A DNA stretch of 64,000 nucleotides from Paenibacillus sp. SYP-B3998. GTDB lineage: Bacteria > Bacillota > Bacilli > Paenibacillales > NBRC-103111. The stretch's first letter is position 1. Each line of letters opens with the position of its first letter. Positions 41,412 through 49,816 of the stretch are shown one piece after another. The stretch is taken from assembly GCF_010820665.1 (NCBI RefSeq), contig NZ_JAAIKC010000003.1, positions 1-64,000 on the forward strand, given 5' to 3'. A model generated the notes under the pieces. The model did no database searches and had not been told where the DNA came from. It saw only the letters and a program-made list of their open reading frames with translations. Both the position numbers and the translations under genes were made by a program.

Positions 41412-42041
41412 ATGACGAAGTTGTATTTGATCCGACATGGGGAAACAGAATGGAATGTGGAGCACAGGATGCAAGGGCATGCCGACTCACCGTTATCGCA
41501 GCTAGGAAGCATGCAGGCTTATTGGCTTGCTGAGGCGCTGGACGAGGTGCAGTTTGATGTTATTCATACCAGCAGCAGCGGCCGTACTTTGCAAACAGCC
41601 AATATCATCAAAGGTCGAAGAGAGCTGCAGATTCAATCGTCTGATCATTGGCGGGAAATGAATTTGGGCGAATGGGAAGGGCGTATTGCAGAGGCAATTA
41701 AACAAGAGGATCAAGTTAACTTTCATGCATTCTGGAACGAGCCGCATCGGTACAAGCCTTTAGCCGGGGAGTCTTTTGAAGACTTGCAGGCTAGAGTATT
41801 ACCAGCACTTAACCAGTTATTGGCTGAGAACGTCGGGCAAACAATTGCCCTCATTTCTCATACGGTTACTTTAAAGGTCATCATGGCCCATTTTGAACAG
41901 CGCCCGCTTGAAGAGCTATGGCATCCGCCTTATTTTCATCCTACTTGCTTAAGCTTGGTGGAGTGGAGAGAAGGCTCACCACAAATCGTTCTACATGCAG
42001 ATACCTCACATTTTCAAGATGAGGATGCCTTTGGTTATTAA
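41412..42041 (+). CDS. Histidine phosphatase family protein
   Basis: The 209-residue protein is of the phosphoglycerate-mutase-like group: catalytic LIRHGETEWN, later LGEWEGR, and second His in ISHTVTLKV. Members dephosphorylate small metabolites such as alpha-ribazole phosphate or sugar phosphates; the specific substrate is unclear. It is in a likely run of 39887-42388 genes. Confidence 0.9.
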   Translation: MTKLYLIRHGETEWNVEHRMQGHADSPLSQLGSMQAYWLAEALDEVQFDVIHTSSSGRTLQTANIIKGRRELQIQSSDHWREMNLGEWEGRIAEAIKQEDQVNFHAFWNEPHRYKPLAGESFEDLQARVLPALNQLLAENVGQTIALISHTVTLKVIMAHFEQRPLEELWHPPYFHPTCLSLVEWREGSPQIVLHADTSHFQDEDAFGY

Positions 42042-42088
42042 GTGACGTGTTTACTAAGAACCATGAGCCGAGTTAAGGAGGATAATTC

Positions 42089-42388
42089 ATGATTTTAGAG
42101 GTAGCTGTTTTACCCGTCATTCCGAGGAAAAAGGAACAATTCGAAGCTGCGTTTAGGCAAGCATCAACCCTTATTTCGTCCATGAAAGGTTACATCTCAC
42201 ACGAGCTTCAAACCTGCATGGAGGATGAGAATAAATATTTGCTGCTTGTTCGTTGGGAAACCATAGAGGATCATACAGTTGGATTCCGCGGCTCTGAGGA
42301 GTACCAACAATGGCGTAAGCTGCTGCACCACTTCTACGATCCATTTCCAGTGGTTGAACATTTTACATTAACCCAATCTTATGTGTAA
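42089..42388 (+). CDS. Antibiotic biosynthesis monooxygenase (ABM) domain protein
   Basis: The 99-residue protein is a dimeric alpha/beta barrel of the ABM type: MILEVAVLPVIPRKKEQFEAAFRQASTLISSMKGYISHELQ, then YLLLVRWETIEDHTVGFRGSEEYQQWRKLLHHFYDPFPVVEHF. Relatives include quinol monooxygenases and haem-degrading proteins, but the sequence does not identify which. AAGGAGG precedes the ATG. A terminator follows at 42503. Confidence 0.88.
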   Translation: MILEVAVLPVIPRKKEQFEAAFRQASTLISSMKGYISHELQTCMEDENKYLLLVRWETIEDHTVGFRGSEEYQQWRKLLHHFYDPFPVVEHFTLTQSYV

Positions 42389-42502
42389 ATGACGTGCTCG
42401 ATTTCCCGGGAAAGCGCAAGAAGTGACACGAATAGCGGCAATCGAAGTGACGGTGGAATGACAAGGAAGATGATCGATATCGAGTAACCGTTTACATGAA
42501 AA

Positions 42503-42538
42503 GGGAGAGCAGGAGTTAGGAGCCTGTTCTCTCTTTTT
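42503..42538 (+). terminator. Terminator after the ABM gene
   Basis: GAGAGCAGG (42505-42513) pairs with CCTGTTCTC (42523-42531, one G-U), followed by six T residues. Confidence 0.8.
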
Positions 42539-42580
42539 TGTGCATGGAAACAAAAGATGAAATATATTGAAAAAAAGCGA

Positions 42581-42609
42581 TTGACAAGGGCGGTGATCCA
42601 ACTTAATAT
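42581..42609 (+). promoter_or_regulatory. Sigma-A promoter of the sugar ABC operon
   Basis: TTGACA (42581-42586) and TAATAT (42604-42609) are 17 bases apart. The predicted start point (~42616) abuts the operator palindrome. Confidence 0.7.
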
Positions 42610-42617
42610 TATCTTCA

Positions 42618-42641
42618 TAAAGTATAAACGTTTATACTTTA
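42618..42641. promoter_or_regulatory. LacI-family operator, perfect palindrome
   Basis: A 24-bp perfect palindrome centred on TATAAACGTTTATA with a CpG at its centre, typical of LacI/GalR operators, lies just downstream of the -10 box, where a bound repressor would block transcription. The same 14-base core recurs at 47375-47388. The regulator encoded at 45896 is the obvious candidate. Confidence 0.75.
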
Positions 42642-42668
42642 AACTGCATAAAGGGAGGTGAAACGAAG

Positions 42669-43550
42669 ATGGTTTCACGCGAAGCTCGATATTTTTACTT
42701 TTTCATCTTCCCGTGGCTTATCGGGGCTCTCGTGTTTATGCTGTATCCCATCCTGTCTTCGTTATATTTTAGTTTTACGGAATATGACATTATACACCCG
42801 CCGAAGTGGGTCGGGCTGCAGAATTACACGAAGATGTTTCACGATGAATTGTTTTGGCGAGGCGTTAAAGCAACGTTAATTTTCACTGTATGTAGTGTGC
42901 CGCTTCAACTTGTTCTATCCTTATTTTTCGCGGTGCTAGTGAATCGGAAAATTCCGTTTAAACGGTTTTTTCGAACGGCGTTGTACTTTCCAAGCATGAT
43001 ATCCGGTGTTGCCATGTCACTCCTGTGGCTGTGGGTGTTTAATTCACAAACAGGGATGATGAACTACATGCTGGGGCTCATCGGCATTCAAGGTCCTAGT
43101 TGGCTAGAGAGTGAGCAATGGGCGCTTGCGGCTATGGTTATCATGACGATGTGGGGGGCAGGCGCAGGAATGATCATCTTCTTAGCGGCACTTCAGGGGG
43201 TACCGACTTATTTGTATGAAGCGGCAAAACTAGAAGGCGCTAGTCGCTGGCAAATGCTGCGCAGCATTACGCTGCCTGCCATTTCTCCAATTATTTTATT
43301 CCAATTAATTATGGGCATTAATGATTCGTTTCAAGTGTTTACGCAAGCCTTTGTTATGACAAAGGGAGGCCCGCATTACGCGACACAGTTTTATGTGTTT
43401 TATTTGTGGCAAAACGGCTTTAAATTCTTCAAAATGGGATACGCATCAGCGTTAGCCTGGGTGTTATTAATCCTTGTGATGGTGATGACCTACTTGGTTA
43501 TGAAGTTCTCCAAGAGATATGTGCATTATGAAGGGGGGGATGGTGTATGA
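42669..43550 (+). CDS. Sugar ABC transporter permease (CUT1, MalF-like)
   Basis: The 293-residue membrane protein has six helices and the CUT1 coupling motif EAAKLEGASRWQMLRSITLPAISP. It begins REARYFYFFIFPWLIGALVFMLYPILSSLYFSFT, typical of MalF/UgpA-like permeases. Together with the permease at 43547 and binding protein at 44457 it forms a carbohydrate importer; no ATPase gene is nearby, so a shared MsmX-type ATPase is expected. GGGAGGTG precedes the ATG. Confidence 0.93.
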   Translation: MVSREARYFYFFIFPWLIGALVFMLYPILSSLYFSFTEYDIIHPPKWVGLQNYTKMFHDELFWRGVKATLIFTVCSVPLQLVLSLFFAVLVNRKIPFKRFFRTALYFPSMISGVAMSLLWLWVFNSQTGMMNYMLGLIGIQGPSWLESEQWALAAMVIMTMWGAGAGMIIFLAALQGVPTYLYEAAKLEGASRWQMLRSITLPAISPIILFQLIMGINDSFQVFTQAFVMTKGGPHYATQFYVFYLWQNGFKFFKMGYASALAWVLLILVMVMTYLVMKFSKRYVHYEGGDGV

Positions 43551-44413
43551 GCCAAGGTTCAACAAGTCCGAAAAATAAGAAAGCGCTTACTTATTCATCG
43601 ATCGATATTTTCGTTTTTATCCTGCTCATCATTCTAACGGTGATTATGGTATTTCCCTCCATCAATATGTTCTCAACGGGTTTCAAATCGCAGGCAGAGG
43701 TACTGAAGTTTCCTCCAAAAATTATCCCAGAGCATATCGAATTCGCCAATATAAAAAAGTTATTCCAGACTTACGAGTATGGTCGCTGGTATCGCAATAG
43801 TATCTTTATCGCAATCGTTTCCGTTATCGGGACTGTGATATCGTCCTCCTTTGTAGCTTATGGTTTCGCGCGTTATCAGGCCAAAGGAAAGCAGCTTTTG
43901 TTTATTTTTTTACTGAGCACGATGATGCTGCCTTACCCCGTGCTGATGATTCCACAATTTATACTTTTCAAGCAGCTTAATTGGATGGACTCATTTCTAC
44001 CGATAACGGTTCCCGCATTTTTCGGTTCCGCTTATATGATTTTTTTAATCCGTCAATTTTTCACTTCACTCTCGAATGAGCTTTTTGATGCAGCAAGAAT
44101 CGATGGATGTTCGGAATTTCGTCAGTGGTGGAATATCGCATTCCCCTTATCAGGACCTGCCCTTTCGACGGTCGCAATCTTTTCGTTCATTGGGAGCTGG
44201 AATGACTTACTCGGCCAAGTGCTCTACCTCAGTTCCACAGAGAAATTCACGCTAACCATAGGCATGACGTCCATGTATTCATCGGCGACTCGCCTAATGC
44301 CTTGGAATTTGGTTATGATCGCTGCGATATTAGCGGTGATTCCCATTGTGCTGTTATTTGCGTTTGCGCAAAAATACTTCGTTCAGAGTATTTCGATGAC
44401 GGGCGTTAAATAG
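43547..44413 (+). CDS. Sugar ABC transporter permease (CUT1, MalG-like)
   Basis: The 288-residue protein is the second membrane subunit: IRQFFTSLSNELFDAARIDGCSEFRQWWNIAFPLSGPALSTVAIFSF carries the EAA-type loop, and the N-terminal VMVFPSINMFSTGFKSQAEVLKFPPKIIP is typical of MalG relatives. It overlaps the first permease gene by 4 bases (ATGA), showing translational coupling. Confidence 0.93.
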   Translation: MSQGSTSPKNKKALTYSSIDIFVFILLIILTVIMVFPSINMFSTGFKSQAEVLKFPPKIIPEHIEFANIKKLFQTYEYGRWYRNSIFIAIVSVIGTVISSSFVAYGFARYQAKGKQLLFIFLLSTMMLPYPVLMIPQFILFKQLNWMDSFLPITVPAFFGSAYMIFLIRQFFTSLSNELFDAARIDGCSEFRQWWNIAFPLSGPALSTVAIFSFIGSWNDLLGQVLYLSSTEKFTLTIGMTSMYSSATRLMPWNLVMIAAILAVIPIVLLFAFAQKYFVQSISMTGVK

Positions 44414-44456
44414 GGCATTGTCGTCGTTGTTTAACAAAAATTGAGGAGGTCAAGCG

Positions 44457-45839
44457 ATGAAAAGAAAAAATTTAGCACTAGGTTCATTAGTGATGATGAT
44501 TACTGCGGGATCCATGCTTACAGCCTGTTCGGACTCCAAAAGCTCGAATAACACAGGGAATGCGAATAGCAAGGACATTGTGACGATCACCCAATTTATT
44601 CCCGATGTTCCTGAAAAGGTTTACATCGACAAGCTGATTCCCGATTTTGAAGCAACGCATCCGAATATCAAAGTGAAAATAATGAAAGCTCCGTATGCAG
44701 AATTCGATTCGAAGCTGCAATCCCTCGTTGCTGCAGGTACAGCTCCAGACGTGACGTCCCATTGGGGCGAAATGGGCTTTATCGAGTTTATGGACAAAGG
44801 CATGCTCCGTGATATGACAGATTTAATAAAAGCGGATAACTTTAAGGCTGCCGATTATGGCATGTCGGACGATGTACTCAATATCTATAAAGTCGACGGT
44901 AAAAATTATGGTATCCCTGTCTATAGCTACACCTCGTTAATGCTGTATAACAAGGATATGTTCGATAAAGCGGGAATTCCTTATCCTCCTGCTGATTTCG
45001 AAGATAAATCTTGGACCTTTGATAAGATGATGGAGGTGGCCAAGAAGTTGTCCAAACCGAGCGATGATCCGCAAACCGCGGAATTTGGAATCGACTGGGG
45101 TTGGTCTGAAAATGATATGAGGTTGATTTACTTTGGAGCGAAAGTGTATTCAGATGACACTTGGTCTAATGGCGGTCATCCGACGGCCTCGTATTTCGGC
45201 TCACCTGAAGCGGTGAAGGCAAACCAACGTTTGCAAGATATGGTATTCAAAGATAAAGTTATGCCTTCTAAAGAATTTAGAAAAGCTGTAGCAGGGCAAG
45301 GTGGAGAGCCGTTCGCTACGGGGAAAATCGGCATGTCCGTTGCAGGTGCATGGATTTTAACTTCAGTGAAGGATTACAGCTTCAAAGTTGGCGTAGCGGC
45401 TGTTCCAGCCGGAGCGAACGATAAAGCAAGGGATGTTCTCTATATTGATCCGCTTCTTATTCTTAAAGACTCGAAACATCCGAAAGAAGCTTACGAATGG
45501 ATTAAATATCAGTTGAAAAAAGATGTTCAAGAGAAGGCGATTGAGCTCAGTGGAGGCACACCACCTTCGAATGAACAAGCAGCAGAAAAGTATTATAACA
45601 TGTATGCTCCTGCCATTGATCCAAAGGATTTGAAAACAGTTGTTGAAGGCGGATTAAAACATGGAACAGAGTCCTACAATCATTTAATTTCGGATTACTC
45701 GCACATTCTTAATTTGGTTACGAACGAGATGGATCCATTAGATAGTGACAAAGGCAATGCCGCAGAAATCGGCCCGATTGTAGAAAAGAAAGTGAACGCT
45801 TTACTTAAAGAAGTAAATGAGAAATATATGAAAAAATAG
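44457..45839 (+). CDS. Sugar ABC transporter substrate-binding lipoprotein
   Basis: The 460-residue lipoprotein has a lipobox (GSMLTAC) and a CUT1 family-1 solute-binding fold: IDKLIPDFEATHPNIKVKIMKAPYAEFDSKLQSLVAAGTAPDVTSHW, ending with helices containing PIVEKKVNALLKEVNEK. It captures an oligosaccharide outside the membrane; the sugar is unknown, though operator sharing with a GH18 gene suggests amino-sugar or related oligomers. GAGGAGG precedes the ATG, 43 bases after the permease. Confidence 0.92.
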   Translation: MKRKNLALGSLVMMITAGSMLTACSDSKSSNNTGNANSKDIVTITQFIPDVPEKVYIDKLIPDFEATHPNIKVKIMKAPYAEFDSKLQSLVAAGTAPDVTSHWGEMGFIEFMDKGMLRDMTDLIKADNFKAADYGMSDDVLNIYKVDGKNYGIPVYSYTSLMLYNKDMFDKAGIPYPPADFEDKSWTFDKMMEVAKKLSKPSDDPQTAEFGIDWGWSENDMRLIYFGAKVYSDDTWSNGGHPTASYFGSPEAVKANQRLQDMVFKDKVMPSKEFRKAVAGQGGEPFATGKIGMSVAGAWILTSVKDYSFKVGVAAVPAGANDKARDVLYIDPLLILKDSKHPKEAYEWIKYQLKKDVQEKAIELSGGTPPSNEQAAEKYYNMYAPAIDPKDLKTVVEGGLKHGTESYNHLISDYSHILNLVTNEMDPLDSDKGNAAEIGPIVEKKVNALLKEVNEKYMKK

Positions 45840-45895
45840 GAATCTGCTATAATGAAACCGAATACGATCATAATCAAATTCGGGAGATTAAAAAA

Positions 45896-46909
45896 ATGAA
45901 AAAAGTGAGTATTTTAGATGTAGTTGAAAAATCAGGCGTATCTCTGGTAACCGTATCCAGAGTCTTGAATAATTCGCCAACTGTTCGTGAGCATAACCGA
46001 CAGAAGGTGCTTCAAGCGATGAAAGATCTTGGCTACACGCCTAGTTCGGCAGCCCGTTCATTAGCACGGGGATCGACCGGATTAATTGGTATAACCCTGC
46101 AAACCTTAGGCGATACAGTTTTTGATGGCATTATTCATGCGGTTAACGAAAGCTTAGAGGAAAAAGGCTATTTTTTGGCCCTATCTATTGTATCCCCGAG
46201 GCAGATGGATAACAACTCTCAGAACTACTTTTTGTTCCAAGAAGATCGCGTAGATGGCATTATTTTGCTATCGACTCTTGCGGAAAAAGATTATGTGTTA
46301 GAGTTGAAAAGCAAAAAAATTCCTTTCGTCATCATTGATAATCACATCGAAGATACCAAGGCGGTAACAATTAATGTGGATAACTACATCGGTGGTTATG
46401 AAGCAACGAGGCACTTGCTGGATCTCGGGCATACGAAAATCGCTCATATAAGCGGTCCGGATTTTTTCCTCAGTGCAAGGGAGCGACGCAAAGGCTTCGA
46501 ACAAGCGATGAAAGAGGCAGGGATAGCTCCGCTTGTCATTTCGAAAGCAGAGTTTGAAATTCGCGATGGATTTAATACGGTTAAAACCTGGTTACATAAT
46601 GGACTGCGACCTACGGCTGTTTTTGCAGGTGAGGACGGACTCGCTTTAGGCGCGATGGATGCTTTTCGCGATGAGGGCTTCCGTATTCCAGATGATGTCT
46701 CTGTTGTCGGCTTTGACGATCAGTATTTTGCTCAATCGATTAACCCGCGATTGACTACCGTTAGGCAGCCGATGGAGCAATTAGGACGTGAGGCTGTGCG
46801 AATTCTTTTAGGCTTAATCGATGGATCGGCGAAACGAAGTAAATCGGTCTGCTTGAAGCCAGAGCTGCTGATTAGAGAATCTACAGCTGTATGTAAAGAG
46901 AAGGATTAG
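45896..46909 (+). CDS. LacI-family transcriptional regulator
   Basis: The 337-residue regulator starts with a LacI helix-turn-helix (VSILDVVEKSGVSLVTVSRVLNNSPTVREHNRQKVLQAMKDLGYTPSSAARSLARG) and continues with a sugar-binding core (GLIGITLQTLGD.., NVDNYIGGYEATRHLLDLGHTKIAHISG, VVGFDDQYFAQSINPRLTTVRQP). It likely represses the ABC operon through the palindrome at 42618 and a similar site at 47375, released by an imported sugar. GGGAG precedes the ATG; a TATAAT-like box (TATAATG, 45848) lies in the 56-base gap. Confidence 0.93.
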   Translation: MKKVSILDVVEKSGVSLVTVSRVLNNSPTVREHNRQKVLQAMKDLGYTPSSAARSLARGSTGLIGITLQTLGDTVFDGIIHAVNESLEEKGYFLALSIVSPRQMDNNSQNYFLFQEDRVDGIILLSTLAEKDYVLELKSKKIPFVIIDNHIEDTKAVTINVDNYIGGYEATRHLLDLGHTKIAHISGPDFFLSARERRKGFEQAMKEAGIAPLVISKAEFEIRDGFNTVKTWLHNGLRPTAVFAGEDGLALGAMDAFRDEGFRIPDDVSVVGFDDQYFAQSINPRLTTVRQPMEQLGREAVRILLGLIDGSAKRSKSVCLKPELLIRESTAVCKEKD

Positions 46910-46911
46910 AA

Positions 46912-47052
46912 AAAATAGATAACGGAAGCCGAACCAATTTGGGCGTATATTTGGGTCTGGACGTAGGGGCAACGAAGACGAATGCGATGAACACGGATGC
47001 AGCAGATAATTTGCCTGGAATCGGTCAAGCAGGGTTTGCGATACGATCATAG
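46912..47052 (+). pseudogene. Truncated sugar-kinase-like ATPase remnant
   Basis: Directly after the LacI gene a frame reads NLGVYLGLDVGATKTNAMNT, the phosphate-1 motif start of ROK or BadF/BcrA-type kinases (such as N-acetylglucosamine kinase), then degenerates and stops at 47052. There is no intact kinase downstream. It is probably the stump of a kinase gene that once belonged to this sugar locus. Confidence 0.5.
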
Positions 47053-47500
47053 CACGTCGCGCTGGAACTACTAGACCCTATGGTGTTGTCTCCATTCTGT
47101 GGGGAACGAATTGCACTTGAATAAACCCTCGCGGGGAACCTTTTAGTGCGCTGGATTCGAATATGCTATAGGGATTTCGAAGGAGGTTGTGAATCGCGCG
47201 GCAGATTTTGCTGAAGCAGGGAGAAGAGCTGGGAATGTCGGCTATTGCGGTGATTCAAACGCTAGCCTGCTTCACACTTCGCTTTCAAAGCGTAAAGAAT
47301 AAAAAAATCGTGGTAGGATTTGTGTTAATTTACGAGCTAAAAATGCTGATTTAATCATAATCTCGCATTTATAGTATAAACGTTTATATTATATTAGGAG
47401 GTGAGACTTATGAGTTCGTTGATTTGACTTTCAGATTGAGCATCTATACAGGGCAATAAAGTTGTATGACAAAAAAATAGGTCCATAAGGGAGGCAATTT
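47053..47500. other. Decayed intergenic region with operator and leader
   Basis: No intact gene. Around 47185-47260 a plus frame reads ILLKQGEELGMSAIAVIQTL, resembling a fragment of a larger protein, probably of the decayed kinase locus. A LacI-type operator is at 47375. AGGAGGTG then precedes a six-codon frame ATG AGT TCG TTG ATT TGA (47410-47427), and GGGAGG at 47489 serves the GH18 gene. Confidence 0.5.
47375..47388. promoter_or_regulatory. Second LacI-type operator
   Basis: TATAAACGTTTATA is identical to the core of the operator at 42618-42641; the flanking bases extend the palindrome with one mismatch (positions 47374/47389). It lies 113 bases upstream of the GH18 gene start. Confidence 0.7.
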
Positions 47501-48538
47501 ATGAAGAAGACATTCGTTTGGAAAATGAGTGTGCTTACCGTTGCTTTGTGTGCGCTGCTGCCAAGTGTAGCTATTCAAGCTAAGACTGCACCGATCGTTT
47601 TGGCGTACTATACACCTGATACGGATTCTTACAACTCCTTGAAGAAATTTCATGCGTCATTTAATCAGGTTTCGACGGATACGTTTAATACGGATGCCAA
47701 AGGGAACCTTGTCGGGGATATTCCGACGCAAGCTGTTTCCTACGCTAACTCGAATAATCTAACGACCTATGCACTTGTATCTAATTACGGTGCAACGGAC
47801 TGGGATCCGAATATCGCGCATAAGGTGCTGACGAACACAACGTACCGAGCGAAATTGATCAATAATATGTTTAACCTCGTTAAAAACAATAATTACAAAG
47901 GGATCAATGTTGATTTCGAAGGCTTTTTGAGCAGCGATCGAGATGCTTATACAAGTTTTGTTAAGGATGTTGCCGCTAAAATGAAAGCAGCGGGTTATAA
48001 AACAATGGTCTCTGTTCCTGCCAAATCCGTTGATGATCCAAACGATTCTTGGTCTTATGTAACTGATTACGATAAGCTTGGTCAATATGCTGACTATATA
48101 CAGGTTATGACCTATGATGAGCACGGCACGTGGAGCGATCCGGGTTCCGTGTCCAGTAAACCATGGATAGAATCATCGCTTGCGTACGCGGTCGCTCATG
48201 TGCCTGCAAACAAGGTTATTATGGGCATTCCGGAGTATGGAAACGATTGGAATTTAACGAACGCCGATCAAAGCGGTTGGTTGAACTGGAAGGATGTTGC
48301 CGCACTGTTAGCCAAGACGAAGGCGACACCTGTCCGCGATACAGCTAGCGGTTCTATGAAATTTACTTATAAAGCTGCTGATGGTTCTAAGCATGAAGTT
48401 TGGTACGAGGATGCCACTAGCATTAAAGAAAAGACGCACTACACGATCACTTATGGCATAGCGGGCGTGTCCGTTTATGCGTTAGGTCATGAGGATGCTA
48501 ATTTCTGGGCTGCTATTAACGCTGGTTTACAACCATAA
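47501..48538 (+). CDS. Secreted GH18 family glycosidase
   Basis: The 345-residue protein has a signal peptide (..VLTVALCALLPSVAIQA) and is a single GH18 barrel: YKGINVDFEGFLSSDRDAYTSFV contains the catalytic Glu, followed by YADYIQVMTYDEHGTWSDPGSVSSKPWIESSLAYA and GIPEYGNDWN. It may cleave chitin or related N-acetylglucosamine polymers. GGGAGG is 7 bases before the ATG. A LacI operator upstream links it to the ABC importer, suggesting that its products are imported. Confidence 0.9.
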   Translation: MKKTFVWKMSVLTVALCALLPSVAIQAKTAPIVLAYYTPDTDSYNSLKKFHASFNQVSTDTFNTDAKGNLVGDIPTQAVSYANSNNLTTYALVSNYGATDWDPNIAHKVLTNTTYRAKLINNMFNLVKNNNYKGINVDFEGFLSSDRDAYTSFVKDVAAKMKAAGYKTMVSVPAKSVDDPNDSWSYVTDYDKLGQYADYIQVMTYDEHGTWSDPGSVSSKPWIESSLAYAVAHVPANKVIMGIPEYGNDWNLTNADQSGWLNWKDVAALLAKTKATPVRDTASGSMKFTYKAADGSKHEVWYEDATSIKEKTHYTITYGIAGVSVYALGHEDANFWAAINAGLQP

Positions 48539-48549
48539 TAAGATGGACC

Positions 48550-48580
48550 CCCCGCCTTTTTTTAGGTGGGGATTTTTTTA
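48550..48580 (+). terminator. Terminator after GH18 gene
   Basis: CCCCGCCT (48550-48557) pairs with AGGTGGGG (48564-48571), followed by ATTTTTTT. Confidence 0.8.
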
Positions 48581-48707
48581 ATTATTGGTTCTTGATTAAA
48601 ATGAACCAGATAACCTCAGCTTAGCAAAGCCCGTAGGTCGGTCTAAATTGTAGGCTATGCGCGTAGGATGGATTGATAACAACCAACAAGTAAACGAGGT
48701 GATCCTC

Positions 48708-49643
48708 ATGAGTGGTCGAAGCTTGCCATCGAGACAAATCAACATCGTATTGCGGCAACCAGAGCACCACGCCTCGCCACTGGCCGATGCAGAGCCACAA
48801 TTGACGGGAAAGCGGACGCCACACGAAGGCCCCTTATCTGACATTTTTAAAGAGCTGAATCAAATGGTTGGCCTTGATAATGTAAAAGAATTAGTGCATG
48901 AAATTTATGCGCTGCTTCAAATCTCTCAGTTTCGTGCTGAGGCGGGTTTAATAAGTAATGCCCATGTGTATCATATGATTTTTAAAGGGAGTCCGGGAAC
49001 GGGCAAAACGACGGTAGCTCGATTGATGGGGCGCATGTTTCATGCCATGGGTGTACTTAGCAAGGGTCATTTTATTGAGGTAGAACGAGCAGATCTTGTC
49101 GGGGAGTATATTGGCCACACCGCTCTCAAAACGCGTGAGCTTATGAAAAAGGCAATGGGAGGCATTCTGTTTATTGATGAGGCATATAGCTTAGCGAGGG
49201 GCGGCGATAAAGATTTCGGTAAGGAATCCATCGATGCGCTCGTAAAAGGGATGGAAGATAAGAAAAATGATTTTATCTTAATACTGGCTGGTTATAGCGA
49301 TGAAATGGAACAATTTTTGTCCACCAATCCAGGTTTGCCTTCTCGGTTTCCGATTCAAGTAGATTTTGAAGATTATCATATCGATCAACTGATTCAAATT
49401 ACAGAGCTGATGGCCAAAGAAAGGGAATATATGCTGCTCCCCCAAACGATCGTGAAATTAAAACAGCATCTGACGGAAGAGAAGGCTGCAACGTGGAGGG
49501 CGTTCAGTAATGCGCGATATGTTCGCAACATTCTTGAAAAGTCTATGCGCCATCAAGCAGTAAGACTGCTAAGCCAGCATGTGAACGTACCATCTAAGGC
49601 CGAATTGATGTCAATACGCCCAGAAGATTTGAAAATGAAGTAA
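48708..49643 (+). CDS. spoVK: Stage V sporulation AAA ATPase SpoVK
   Basis: The 311-residue AAA+ ATPase of the CbbX/SpoVK group has Walker A FKGSPGTGKTTVAR, Walker B GILFIDEAYSL, sensor and arginine finger region GLPSRFPI, and the pore-type segment GEYIGHTA. SpoVK is needed for spore maturation in B. subtilis. ATG 48708 is chosen because GAGGTG lies 6 bases upstream; the open frame begins at 48657. Its position upstream of hflX-ynbB-glnRA matches B. subtilis, except for the efe operon in between. Confidence 0.92.
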   Translation: MSGRSLPSRQINIVLRQPEHHASPLADAEPQLTGKRTPHEGPLSDIFKELNQMVGLDNVKELVHEIYALLQISQFRAEAGLISNAHVYHMIFKGSPGTGKTTVARLMGRMFHAMGVLSKGHFIEVERADLVGEYIGHTALKTRELMKKAMGGILFIDEAYSLARGGDKDFGKESIDALVKGMEDKKNDFILILAGYSDEMEQFLSTNPGLPSRFPIQVDFEDYHIDQLIQITELMAKEREYMLLPQTIVKLKQHLTEEKAATWRAFSNARYVRNILEKSMRHQAVRLLSQHVNVPSKAELMSIRPEDLKMK

Positions 49644-49652
49644 ATATTTAGG

Positions 49653-49687
49653 AGCTATCTAACAGGAATTGTTGGGTGGCTTTTTTC
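49653..49687 (+). terminator. Terminator after spoVK
   Basis: AGCTATCTAACA (49653-49664) pairs fully, with G-U pairs, with TGTTGGGTGGCT (49670-49681), followed by six T residues. Confidence 0.8.
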
Positions 49688-49701
49688 TTTTATAAAAACA
49701 A

Positions 49702-49729
49702 TTGACAGATTGGCTCAAGTGAGTAAAAT
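49702..49729 (+). promoter_or_regulatory. Sigma-A promoter of the efe operon
   Basis: TTGACA (49702-49707) and TAAAAT (49724-49729) are 16 bases apart, with the Fur box about 20 bases downstream. Confidence 0.6.
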
Positions 49730-49747
49730 AGACAGAGTGATTATCGT

Positions 49748-49762
49748 TGATAATGATTATCA
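49748..49762. promoter_or_regulatory. Fur box of the efe operon
   Basis: TGATAATGATTATCA is an exact 7-1-7 Fur operator placed just after the predicted transcription start and 55 bases before efeU, so iron-replete Fur should block elongation or initiation. Confidence 0.88.
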
Positions 49763-49816
49763 GTAATAAAAAGTTTAGGCTGTGTTTCATTTTCATATAG
49801 GATGGATTGGTGATTT

